Positions 45,878 to 54,276 of a DNA stretch of 64,000 bases are shown piece after piece. The translations under genes and the position numbers were made by a program. The stretch's first letter is position 1; the number at the start of each line of letters is the position of its first letter. The stretch is taken from NCBI RefSeq assembly GCF_004299785.2, contig NZ_CP036246.2:496001-560000 (forward strand), written 5' to 3'. Below the pieces are notes generated by a model. That model saw nothing but the letters and a program-made list of their open reading frames with translations, was not told where the DNA came from and made no database searches. This stretch comes from Arcobacter porcinus. Its GTDB lineage: Bacteria; Campylobacterota; Campylobacteria; Campylobacterales; Arcobacteraceae.

Positions 45878-48568
45878 ATGAAAAAAACTATTACAATTAT
45901 TGATACATTTGGATTTTTATTTAGAAGCTATTATGCACTTCCACCTTTACGATCTTCAAGTGGATTTCCAACAGGATTACTTACAGGATTTATGAACTTT
46001 ATTGCAGGTATTGGAAAAGATTTTAAAACAGATTATATTGTTTTTGCACTTGATTCAAAAGGAGATACTTTTAGAAAAGAGATTTATGATGCTTATAAAG
46101 CTCAAAGACCAGATGTTCCAGAAGATTTATTAGCTCAACTTCCAATAGCAATATCGTTTATTGAAGATATGGGATTTAAAACAGCAATAAAAACTGGATA
46201 TGAAGCTGATGATATGGTTGCAAGTATCGCAAAAGATGCTGTTTTGAAAGGTTTAGAAGTAAGAGTTGTATCTCATGATAAAGATTTATATCAATTAATA
46301 AATGACAAAGATGGAGTTTATCTATTTGATCCAAGTAAAAGACAAATAATAGATGAGGAAAAATGTCTTGAAAAATATGGAGTTAGAGCAGAAAACTTTA
46401 TTGATTATCAAGCATTAGTTGGAGATACAGCTGATAATGTTCCAGGAGTAAAAGGTGTTGGGGCAAAAACAGCAGAAACTTTAATAAATCAATTTAAAAA
46501 TATTGAAAATATCTATAATAATATAGAAAAAGTTGAAAAGCCAAGAACACAAAAACTACTTCTTGAATCAAAAGAGAATGCTTTTTTATCAAAAGAGCTT
46601 GTTACTTTAAAGACAGATTGTCATTTTATTGATAATCTTGAAGAGTTTGTTTTACCAAAAGAGAATCCTATTTTAAAAATAGCAAGTAGTTTAGAATCTT
46701 ACGATATGCATAGAGTTTTGGATAGAGTAAATAAAAATGGATTAAGTTATAAAACAGAAATTCCAAAAGAGCAAAAAAATGAGCTAAAAAAAGCTGAATA
46801 TATTTTATTAAATGATGAAGCAAGTTTGAGTTTGGCTATAAATAAAATACCAAGAGATAGTATTGTTGCATTTGATACAGAAACAACAGATATAGATACA
46901 GCAAAGGCAAAGATAGTTGGTTTCTCATTTGCTTATGAAGAAAATAGAGCATATTATGTACCAATTGCACACAACTATTTAGGTGTTGAAAATCAGATTC
47001 CACTTGATGTTGCTAAAAAAACTATTGAGATTTTAAATAGATATAAATTAGTACTTCAAAATTTCAAATATGATTGGCAAATCATAAAAAACAACTTTGA
47101 TATTGAACTAAAACTTTATGCTGATACTATGATTTTATCTTGGATTTTGGATACTTCAAGCAAAGTTGGAATTGATTTTCAAATAAAAAAATATTTCAAT
47201 ATTGATATGCTAAGTTTTAATCAAATGGTAAAAAAAGGTGAAGATTTTTCAAGTGTTGAGCTTGAAAAAGCTACACAATATGCAGCTGAAGATGCTTTAA
47301 TGACTTTAAAACTATTTAATAAACAATTAGAAATATTTAAAGAAAAAGGGGAAGAAGAACTTTTAAATATTGCATTTGAATTGGAATTTAATTTTATTTA
47401 TGTCTTAGCAGTAATGGAACAAAGAGGAATAAAAGTTGATGTAAATCTTCTACAAGAGTATAAAGAAAAAAGTCAAATATTTTTAAATGAGCTAAAAGAG
47501 AAAATATTCAAAAGTGTTGGATTTGAGTTTAATATAAGATCTCCAAAACAAGTAGGAGAAGTTTTATTCGAAAAATTAAATCTTCCTCCTTCTAAAAAGA
47601 CAAAAACAGGATACAGCACAGATGAAAGTGTTTTAAATTCTTTATTTGATTTACATTCAGTTGTGCCACTTTTATTGGATTTTAGAGAAGCTGATAAACT
47701 TCATTCAACTTATATAGAGCCACTTTTAGAACTTGGATTAAAAGATGAAGAAAATAGAATATTCACATCATTTTTACAAACAGGTACAACAACAGGAAGA
47801 TTAAGTTCAAAATCACCAAATCTTCAAAATATTCCAACTTTTAGTGCAAATGATATTGATATTAGAAAAACATTTATTGCAAAAGAGGGATACAAACTTG
47901 TGGGAGTCGATTACTCTCAAATAGAGTTAAGATTATTGGCTCACTTTTCACAAGATGAAGCTTTAGTTGAAGCATTTAAAAATAATTTAGATATTCACTA
48001 TCAAACTGCTGTTAAAATTTTTGGAGAAGATGAAGCAAAAAGTAAAAGAGCAGTTGCAAAATCTATAAACTTTGGGCTTTTATATGGAATGGGAGCAAAA
48101 AAATTAGGAGATACTTTACATATTAGTTCAAAAGAAGCAAAAACTTATATTGATTCATATTTTGAAGCATTTAAAAGTGTAAAAGATTATTTAAAATCTA
48201 TTGAAGAGAGAGCCACACAAGAAGGATTTGTGAAAACTTTATTAAATAGAAAAAGATTTTTTGATTTTCAAGGAGCAAGTCCTATGCTAAAAGCTGCATA
48301 TTTAAGAGAAGCTGTAAATACACAGTTTCAAGGAAGTGCAGCTGATTTAATAAAATTATCTATGATAAAAATTGATCAAAAATATAAAGAAAATGAAGAT
48401 ATTAAAATGCTTTTACAAATCCATGATGAACTTATTTTTGAAGTTAAAGATGAAAAAATAGATGAATTTACAAAAGAGATAAAAGATATAATGGAGAATA
48501 TTTTTAAATTAAATGTACCTCTAAAAGTTAGTGTAAATATAGGAAAATCTTGGCAAGAACTAAAATAG
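45878..48568 (+). CDS. polA: DNA polymerase I
   Basis: An 896-residue family A polymerase. The N-terminal 5'-3' exonuclease domain (~1-290) shows IDTFGFLFRSYYALPPL, YEADDMVASIAKDA, DKDLYQLI and QALVGDTADNVPGVKGVGAKTA. The 3'-5' exonuclease domain (~300-490) has VAFDTETTDIDTAKAKIVGF, so its first acidic pair is present and proofreading is likely. The polymerase domain contains FLQTGTTTGRLSSKSPNLQNIP, VGVDYSQIELRLLAHFSQD (motif A), RAVAKSINFGLLYGMGAKKL (motif B) and LLQIHDELIFEV (motif C). It has its own promoter. Confidence 0.97.
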   Translation: MKKTITIIDTFGFLFRSYYALPPLRSSSGFPTGLLTGFMNFIAGIGKDFKTDYIVFALDSKGDTFRKEIYDAYKAQRPDVPEDLLAQLPIAISFIEDMGFKTAIKTGYEADDMVASIAKDAVLKGLEVRVVSHDKDLYQLINDKDGVYLFDPSKRQIIDEEKCLEKYGVRAENFIDYQALVGDTADNVPGVKGVGAKTAETLINQFKNIENIYNNIEKVEKPRTQKLLLESKENAFLSKELVTLKTDCHFIDNLEEFVLPKENPILKIASSLESYDMHRVLDRVNKNGLSYKTEIPKEQKNELKKAEYILLNDEASLSLAINKIPRDSIVAFDTETTDIDTAKAKIVGFSFAYEENRAYYVPIAHNYLGVENQIPLDVAKKTIEILNRYKLVLQNFKYDWQIIKNNFDIELKLYADTMILSWILDTSSKVGIDFQIKKYFNIDMLSFNQMVKKGEDFSSVELEKATQYAAEDALMTLKLFNKQLEIFKEKGEEELLNIAFELEFNFIYVLAVMEQRGIKVDVNLLQEYKEKSQIFLNELKEKIFKSVGFEFNIRSPKQVGEVLFEKLNLPPSKKTKTGYSTDESVLNSLFDLHSVVPLLLDFREADKLHSTYIEPLLELGLKDEENRIFTSFLQTGTTTGRLSSKSPNLQNIPTFSANDIDIRKTFIAKEGYKLVGVDYSQIELRLLAHFSQDEALVEAFKNNLDIHYQTAVKIFGEDEAKSKRAVAKSINFGLLYGMGAKKLGDTLHISSKEAKTYIDSYFEAFKSVKDYLKSIEERATQEGFVKTLLNRKRFFDFQGASPMLKAAYLREAVNTQFQGSAADLIKLSMIKIDQKYKENEDIKMLLQIHDELIFEVKDEKIDEFTKEIKDIMENIFKLNVPLKVSVNIGKSWQELK

Positions 48569-48631
48569 TTTAACCAAAGCATTATGTAATTAAGAATATA
48601 ATGTAAAAAAGCTATTATTTTAGGAATAAAA

Positions 48632-49138
48632 ATGACAAAAGAAAAAATTATGACGGAGCTTTTTGAGTTCTCAGCTCCAACATATTACAAATGGAAAAAT
48701 CAAGACAAAAGAAAGATTATAAAACTTTTGGATTATGCTTTTTCAAATGATGATTTAATTGAGTATCTAAAAACAGAGAAGATATCAAAAGTAGAAGAGA
48801 TGACAAATGGTAACTATTTACTTGATTTATCGATGAAATTTTATAAGTTGTTAAGACATATTACAAATTATAAAGTTGCTAAAAGAGCTTTAGAGATAAT
48901 AGAAGATAATTTTATAGTTAATCAAAATAAAATTATATTAGAAAAAATTGCAGAAGATATCTACAATGAAGAGATGTTTTTTACTTCAATGAAATTAGCA
49001 ATCTTAAATTTAGTTCAAAAACAAGAACCACTTGTACTTGAATATATATCTAGAAATAGAACAAAATTGGAATTAGAATTTACAAAGAAATCTGGACAAC
49101 TTAAAAAAACAGATTTTATTATTTCAAATATTGCATAA
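48632..49138 (+). CDS. Conserved-looking protein with N-terminal HTH-like segment, function unknown
   Basis: A 168-residue, mostly helical, basic protein. The first ~45 residues (KIMTELFEFSAPTYYKWKNQ) look like a helix-turn-helix of the kind seen in transposase-derived and phage-repressor-like proteins, and the rest is alpha-helical without recognisable motifs. I do not recognise the family. It ends with a stop codon directly followed by the modD start, so the two are probably co-transcribed. Confidence 0.55.
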   Translation: MTKEKIMTELFEFSAPTYYKWKNQDKRKIIKLLDYAFSNDDLIEYLKTEKISKVEEMTNGNYLLDLSMKFYKLLRHITNYKVAKRALEIIEDNFIVNQNKIILEKIAEDIYNEEMFFTSMKLAILNLVQKQEPLVLEYISRNRTKLELEFTKKSGQLKKTDFIISNIA

Positions 49139-49984
49139 ATGATAAAATTTACAGATGAAGAGCTTTTAACTCTTCTAAAAGATGATTTACCTTATTTAGA
49201 TCTAACTACATCTTTACAAGAAAAAAATAGTTTAGAAGCGAAACTTGATATCTTCACAAGAGATGATATTGTGGTTTCTTGCAGTGAAGAGTCTTCTTTA
49301 ATCGCTAAACTATTTGATTGTGAAGTATTAAGCTTTATTCCTTCAAAAACAAAAGCAAAAAAAGGTGAATTGGTTCTTAGTTTAAAAGGAAGATATGAGA
49401 ATCTTCATAAAATTTGGAGAACTGTTCAACTAATATTGGAATATAGTTCTAAAATAGCTACATATACAGCAAATATGAAAGAAGAGATAAACTCTGTTAA
49501 TAAAAACTGCCAACTATTAACTACTAGAAAAACTTACCCATTTTCAAAAAAACTTTGTATAAAATCAATATTAAATGGTGGAGCAAATGTTCATAGATTG
49601 AATCTTAGTGAAACTATTTTATTTTTTCCAAATCATAGAGTAGTTTATAAAGATGATTTTGAATTTTATAATGAGATAAAAAACTTTAAAATAAAAATGC
49701 CTGAAAAGAAGATAATAATTGAGAGCTCAAATTTTGAAGATAGTAAAAATTTATTTGAATTTGGTGCAGATGTTTTACAACTTGATAAGATGAAAATTGA
49801 AGATATAAAAAGAGTTGTAAAATTAAGAGATGAAAAATATAAAGATGTAAAGATTATTTGTAGTGGTGGAATAAATATAAAAAATGCAAAAGATTATGCA
49901 AGTTTAAATATAGATGCTATTGTTACAAGTTCTATGTATTCATGTGGAATGGCTGATTTTGGAAGCAAAATAACTATTATTTAG
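49139..49984 (+). CDS. modD: ModD-like pyrophosphorylase (NadC-related)
   Basis: A 281-residue protein of the quinolinate phosphoribosyltransferase fold. TTRKTYPFSKKLCIKSILNG and RLNLSETILFFPNH match ModD proteins rather than NadC, which would have AGGGxNHRxGLYDxxLIKDNH. ModD genes usually accompany molybdate transport genes; none is visible here. It directly follows the HTH-like gene. The biochemical role of ModD is not well defined. A NadC function is the alternative but less likely by motif. Confidence 0.75.
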   Translation: MIKFTDEELLTLLKDDLPYLDLTTSLQEKNSLEAKLDIFTRDDIVVSCSEESSLIAKLFDCEVLSFIPSKTKAKKGELVLSLKGRYENLHKIWRTVQLILEYSSKIATYTANMKEEINSVNKNCQLLTTRKTYPFSKKLCIKSILNGGANVHRLNLSETILFFPNHRVVYKDDFEFYNEIKNFKIKMPEKKIIIESSNFEDSKNLFEFGADVLQLDKMKIEDIKRVVKLRDEKYKDVKIICSGGINIKNAKDYASLNIDAIVTSSMYSCGMADFGSKITII

Positions 49985-50280
49985 ATTTTTATTTTAAGAA
50001 AAACTTACTAAATTTAAATTATAATTTACAAATATCTAAATAAAAGCCTTTTTATAAAGAATAACTTAAAATGAAGAGAAAATTAAAAAAGGCAATATTT
50101 TATTAACAATATATTTTTAAAGAACATTTGCAAGTAAATATTTCTTGCTGATGTTTGATTTTTGAAGTACTATTTTTAATGCAATTATCTAGAATTTTGC
50201 AAATAGTATTTTGATAATCAAACAGTAATGTTTGGTTAAACAATTTAGTAAAGTGATAGCTTTTTTTAATGCTATCTTTT
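49985..50280. other. Non-coding region with inverted repeats beside the IS110 element
   Basis: No supported gene is seen in these ~296 bases. It contains an imperfect inverted repeat at 50152-50224 (arms TGTTTGATT/AATCAAACA exact, with AAGTACTATTT/AAATAGTATTT inside), an 8-bp pair GCCTTTTT/AAAAAGGC at 50046-50053 and 50086-50093, and a weak terminator-like hairpin GATAGC/GCTATC at 50255-50276 followed by TTTT. The sequence TTGAAGTACTA (50162-50172) also occurs in the far end of the neighbouring IS110 element. Confidence 0.5.
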
Positions 50281-50321
50281 AGATTTAAGTACTAACTTGT
50301 GATCTTTTTACAATTTACTGT

Positions 50322-51551
50322 TTATGACTTAGAAAATACACGAGATGGATCATATGGAGTGTTGTATCTAAATATAGAGTAAATTATGGTTGCAAGTTTT
50401 CTAGCAACAGCAATAATTCCCTCCTGTTTGGATTTACCTTGAGACTTTTTTGTATCATAATATTGTTTTAGTTCTTTGTTGTGTAATAAACAACTAACAC
50501 TTGCCATATATAAAGCATGTTTAGCTAAAGAAGAACCTCTTTTGCTTAAATGACCTGTAGATTTGGAATTACCTGAGCTATTTTCTGTTGGAAATAATCC
50601 AAGATAACCAATAAATTTAATAGGTGTTTTAAATCTTGATAGATCTCCACATTCACTAATAACTGCAGCAATAGTTTTAGATGAAACTCCAGGAATAGTT
50701 TTTAAGTTCTCAATCAATGAATTAGTTGGAACATCTTTTTCCTCTTTAATACCATTTTTTTCAAGAAGTGCTAATATCTCTTCTTCTAATATAGATAGTT
50801 CTTCTTGATATATTTTAAGAAGTCTAATAGAACTTTTAATAGCAATAGCTCTTGCATCTTTGGCTTTACCTGAATAAATAGAGTTTTTTGCTAACTCTAA
50901 AACCTCTATAGCCTTTTGGTTATTAAAACTATTTCCTTGAATATGTCTAAAAATTTTAAGTATCCTGTCAACACTACTATGTTTATAGTGGTGTGCAGTT
51001 GGATATTTATCTAAAAGTGCAAGCCCTGTGATGCTAAATATATCAATAAAATTTTCAAGTTCTGGAAATGTAACTGTTACTTGAGTAAGTATTCTCTTCT
51101 TTACTTCTTTCATGTCTGATTGTATAGAAGCACGATTACGATATAAAGTTCTTAAACTCTGATATTCGTCATCAGTTACATAACCTGAACTATATTTACC
51201 ATCTTTTAAAAATAAAGCTATGATCCAAGAATCTATGTTGTCGTTTTTTACTTTCTTCATTGTGTGTTGTTCTCTATATCTAGTTGTTTGAAATGGATTT
51301 AATAGTTTAACATTAAACCCATGAGAATTTAAAAACTCCCAAAGGTTTTCACCATAAATACCAGTTGCTTCAAGACCAATTATAAAATCATTTGTATTTG
51401 ATGAAATAGTTTCAAGTTTAGTAATAAACTTTGAAAATCCATCAATACAGTTTGTAACTCTTATAGGTTTTTGTGTAACTTTTACTTCATTCTCATCAAT
51501 GATAGTAACAACATGAAAGCTTTTAGCAATATCAATTCCAACATAATACAT
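50322..51551 (-). CDS. IS110-family DEDD transposase
   Basis: A 409-residue transposase that looks intact. N-terminal RuvC-like DEDD domain: Asp6 in YVGIDIAK, Glu61 in GLEATGIYGENL, and Asp104/Asp107 in VKNDNIDSW. A helical linker follows (~150-290). The C-terminal transposase-20 domain has LKTIPGVSSKTIAAVISECGD and the SKRGSSLAKHALY region (~336-348), with the candidate catalytic serine. IS110 enzymes use an RNA guide and a RuvC/serine composite site. A GAGG ribosome site lies ~8 bases before the ATG. Confidence 0.94.
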   Translation of the reverse strand: MYYVGIDIAKSFHVVTIIDENEVKVTQKPIRVTNCIDGFSKFITKLETISSNTNDFIIGLEATGIYGENLWEFLNSHGFNVKLLNPFQTTRYREQHTMKKVKNDNIDSWIIALFLKDGKYSSGYVTDDEYQSLRTLYRNRASIQSDMKEVKKRILTQVTVTFPELENFIDIFSITGLALLDKYPTAHHYKHSSVDRILKIFRHIQGNSFNNQKAIEVLELAKNSIYSGKAKDARAIAIKSSIRLLKIYQEELSILEEEILALLEKNGIKEEKDVPTNSLIENLKTIPGVSSKTIAAVISECGDLSRFKTPIKFIGYLGLFPTENSSGNSKSTGHLSKRGSSLAKHALYMASVSCLLHNKELKQYYDTKKSQGKSKQEGIIAVARKLATIIYSIFRYNTPYDPSRVFSKS

Positions 51552-51574
51552 TTTTTTATACCTCGTTTATAATA

Positions 51575-51686
51575 ATCTTTAGTTGCCTAGCCTAAGCTAG
51601 ATTCACAGCCTCGTTAATCTATATGTAGTAAGTGCTATACAGCTACCTCCACAGCTTTTAATAAATGATTAACAACTAAAGATATC
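51575..51686 (-). ncRNA. Predicted IS110 bridge (seek) RNA in the 5' non-coding end
   Basis: Upstream of the transposase on its sense strand, two segments pair perfectly over 11 bp (51575-51585 with 51673-51683, ATCTTTAGTTG). Inside are a second helix adjacent to it (51614-51619 with 51667-51672, TTAATC/GATTAA), a hairpin CTAGC-CTAA-GCTAG at 51587-51600, and a small hairpin closed by GTAG/CTAC at 51625-51646. A TATAAG -10 (51693-51698) would start the RNA near 51686, just before the closing helix. This is a predicted structure; ends and guide loops are not determined. Confidence 0.5.
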
Positions 51687-51692
51687 AACAGG

Positions 51693-51698
51693 CTTATA
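51693..51698 (-). promoter_or_regulatory. Possible promoter -10 for the IS110 guide RNA and transposase
   Basis: On the minus strand the hexamer TATAAG lies about 10 bases before the first base-paired helix of the predicted RNA. A -35 is not clear in the integrated form; in IS110 elements a full promoter is often completed only when the ends join in a circle. Confidence 0.3.
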
Positions 51699-51889
51699 TA
51701 ATGTAGTTTGCTAGAATAAATATAAATTCAATTCCATCATTGCTACAAGGAAAAAAATGTTGTTATATCTAAAGTCATAGACTGTAAAAAGTAAAAGATT
51801 TGAAGTTAGTACTTCAATCTTAAAAGAATATATTTTTTAGCTAAAAGCTAGGTTATATATTCATAAATTTATTATACGAGGAAAAAGAT

Positions 51890-52937
51890 ATGAATAGATT
51901 AATTAAAAGAGTATTTTTACTGTTAGTTTTTTTTCTAGCTACAAGTTTAGCTTTTGCTTGTACAAGAGTTGTATATCACGGTGAAAATGAGATAATGACT
52001 GCAAGATCTATGGATTGGAAAAGTGATATTGGAACAAATCTTTGGATATTTCCAAGTAATATAAAAAGAGATGGAAAAGCTGGAACAAAATCAATAAAAT
52101 GGACTTCAAAATATGGAAGTGTTGTTGCAACAGGATATGATATTTCAACAACAGATGGAGTAAATGAAAAAGGTTTAATGGCAAATTTACTTTGGCTTGT
52201 TGAATCAGAATATCCAAAAATAGAAAAGAGTAATAAAGCAACATTAAGCATATCTTTATGGGCACAATATGTTTTAGATAATTTTGCAACAGTAGAAGAG
52301 ACTGTAAAAGCTTTGAAGAAAGAGCCTTTTGTTGTAGTTACAGATCAGGTTCCAGGAGAAAAAAGATTAGCAACTTTACATCTATCTATATCGGATAAAA
52401 AAGGTGATAGTGCAATTATTGAGTATATAGATGGAAAACAGCTAATTCATCATAATATAAAATATCAAGTTATGACAAACTCTCCAACATTTGATAAACA
52501 ATTAGCTCTTAATACATATTGGCAACAAATTGGTGGAACAACAATGCTTCCAGGGACAAATAGAGCTTCAGATCGTTTTGCAAGAGCATCATTTTATATA
52601 AATGCAATTCCTAAAGATTCAAATAAACAGCATACTTTGGCAAGTATTTTTAGTGTGATTAGAAATGTATCTGTCCCCTTTTGGATTAAACACAGAAGAG
52701 GAACCAAATATATCTTCAACAAGATGGAGAACAGTTTTCGACCATAAAAGAGGATTGTACTTTTTTGAATCAGCAGTCTCTCCAAATATATTTTGGGTAG
52801 ATATTGAAGCGATTGATTTCAAAAAAACAGATATAAGAAAATTAGATTTGGGTGAAAACCAAGAGAATATATTCTCAGGAGATGTAACTTCTCACTTTAA
52901 ACAAGAGAAAGCATTTGAGTTTTTAGGAGCAAAATAG
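51890..52937 (+). pseudogene. Choloylglycine hydrolase/penicillin V acylase family gene, frameshifted
   Basis: The first frame (51890-52747) encodes a secreted Ntn-hydrolase: signal peptide ~1-23, then the nucleophile Cys24 (FACTRVVYHGENEIMTA), with Arg39 and Asp42 in ARSMDW and DGVNEKGLMANLLWL. At CCCCTTTT (52675-52682) the frame shifts; the matching C-terminal part (FGLNTEEEPNISSTRWRTVF to the end) continues in the next frame to 52937. Removing one base would restore a protein of about 349 residues. It could be a true mutation, slippage in a homopolymer, or a sequence error. It is flanked by two insertion sequences. Confidence 0.8.
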
Positions 52938-52956
52938 TTTTTTCTAGAGATAAAGA

Positions 52957-54267
52957 GGGACCGTTCATAATTTTGTGTCAATTAGGTAAAATAAAAAATA
53001 CCAAAGGACACAAAGATGAAAATAGAAATAGATGTAGAGCAATTTGCTAAAGATATAAAAGCTGGTAAAAGTATCGGTGGAGCAAATGGTGCTCTAGGCT
53101 CTTTAATCAAACAATTAACAGAAGCTGCACTTGCAGCTGAGATAGATTCACATCTTGCTCAAGATTTGAGTAATAATAGAAAAAATGGATATAGCTCAAA
53201 GACTATGAAAAGTGATCATGGAACATTCGAACTAGATGTTCCAAGAGATAGAAATGGTAACTTTGAACCAGAAATTGTAAAGAAAAATCAAACAACCATG
53301 ACAAGTGAAATTGAAGATAAAATATTATCTTTGTTTGCACTAGGTAATAGCTATTCACAAATAGCAAAACATATAGAGGATTTTTATTGTGTAGGCTTCT
53401 CAAAAGCTACAATAAGTGCTGTAACAGATAAAATAATACCAATGCTTAATGATTGGAAAACAAGACCTCTAGAATCAGTATATCCATTTGTGTTTCTTGA
53501 TGCAATTCATTATAAAGTAAAAGAAGATGGGAAATATATCGCTAAAGCTTTTTATACAGTTTTAGGAGTTAGAGTTGATGGTAAAAAAGAGGTATTAGGA
53601 CTTTACTTGAATGAAAGTGAAGGAGCAAAGTTCTGGTTACAAGTTTTAACTGATTTACAAAATAGAGGTGTTAAAGATATTCTTATTGCTTCTGTTGATG
53701 GTTTAAAAGGATTTCCAGAAGCTATAAATTCTGTATTTCCAAATACCGAAGTACAACTTTGTATAGTTCATCAAATTAGGAATTCAATTAAATATGTTGG
53801 ATCTATAAACCAAAAACAATTTGCACAAGAGTTAAAATCTGTATATCAAGCTTTTACAAAAGATGAAGCATTATATGAACTTGATAAACTTGAAGAAAAA
53901 TGGGGTAAAAAATACCCTATAGTATTTCAATCCTGGAGAAATAAATGGGAAAATTTAACAGTTTATTTCCAATATCCTGAAGATATAAGAAGAGTAATTT
54001 ATACTACAAATATTATTGAATCAGTACATAGACAATTTAGAACTTTAACTAAGACTAAGGGGGCTTTTCCAAATGATGATAGCTTACTAAAACTACTATT
54101 TATGGGTATAAAAAATGCTCAAGAAAAATGGACAATGCCAATTAGAAATTGGAGTTTAACTTTGTCTCAACTAGCCATCCACTTTGAAGGACGGCTTGAT
54201 GATAGTTTAAATTTATGATAGAATTTTAGGACTTATCTGATGATGACACAGAATATTGAACACTACC
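52957..54267 (+). mobile_element. IS256-family insertion sequence, copy 2
   Basis: 1311 bp, apparently identical to 26051-27361 and in the same orientation. It has the same imperfect terminal inverted repeats and a perfect 8-bp target duplication, GATAAAGA, at 52949-52956 and 54268-54275. It separates the hydrolase remnant from the convergent argC gene. With one target copy removed, the flanks join as TAGAGATAAA...TTTATCTCTA, a 10-bp hairpin, so the element sits inside a former terminator-like structure. Confidence 0.95.
53016..54218 (+). CDS. IS256-family (Mutator-type) DDE transposase, second copy
   Basis: Deduced protein identical over 400 residues to the transposase at 26110-27312, with Asp162, Asp228 and Glu335 as the DDE triad. 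Both copies look intact, so both could be active. The start codon follows AAAGGACAC inside the element. Confidence 0.95.
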   Translation: MKIEIDVEQFAKDIKAGKSIGGANGALGSLIKQLTEAALAAEIDSHLAQDLSNNRKNGYSSKTMKSDHGTFELDVPRDRNGNFEPEIVKKNQTTMTSEIEDKILSLFALGNSYSQIAKHIEDFYCVGFSKATISAVTDKIIPMLNDWKTRPLESVYPFVFLDAIHYKVKEDGKYIAKAFYTVLGVRVDGKKEVLGLYLNESEGAKFWLQVLTDLQNRGVKDILIASVDGLKGFPEAINSVFPNTEVQLCIVHQIRNSIKYVGSINQKQFAQELKSVYQAFTKDEALYELDKLEEKWGKKYPIVFQSWRNKWENLTVYFQYPEDIRRVIYTTNIIESVHRQFRTLTKTKGAFPNDDSLLKLLFMGIKNAQEKWTMPIRNWSLTLSQLAIHFEGRLDDSLNL

Positions 54268-54276
54268 GATAAAGAT

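Larger units (their letters stand above)
50281..51820 (-). mobile_element. IS110-family insertion sequence
   Basis: About 1.54 kb, bounded by inverted repeats: left AGATTTAAGTACTAACTT (50281-50298) and, in reverse complement, AGATTGAAGTACTAACTT (51803-51820), 17 of 18 identical, with ATCTTTT continuing inside both. It carries one DEDD transposase on the minus strand. The non-coding part is ~41 bases on the 3' side but ~269 bases on the 5' side, which is where IS110-group elements encode their bridge RNA. No direct target repeat is seen, as expected. The exact ends are inferred from the repeats. Confidence 0.8.

Noticed and set aside
50071-50106. A tiny frame encoding MKRKLKKAIFY
   Set aside because: Eleven codons, no clear ribosome site, and part of an inverted repeat; nothing supports translation.
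49985-50280. tRNA gene or CRISPR array in the modD-IS110 gap
   Set aside because: No cloverleaf with a TTCGA-type arm and no regularly spaced repeats were seen; only single inverted repeats.
52665-52937. The short frame at 52665-52937 as an independent gene
   Set aside because: Its translation directly continues the choloylglycine-hydrolase protein after the frame change, so it is the 3' part of one frameshifted gene.
26051-54267. The two IS256 copies as ends of a composite transposon
   Set aside because: The segment between them holds core and essential genes in what looks like normal chromosomal order, and each copy has its own perfect target duplication, so each inserted separately.
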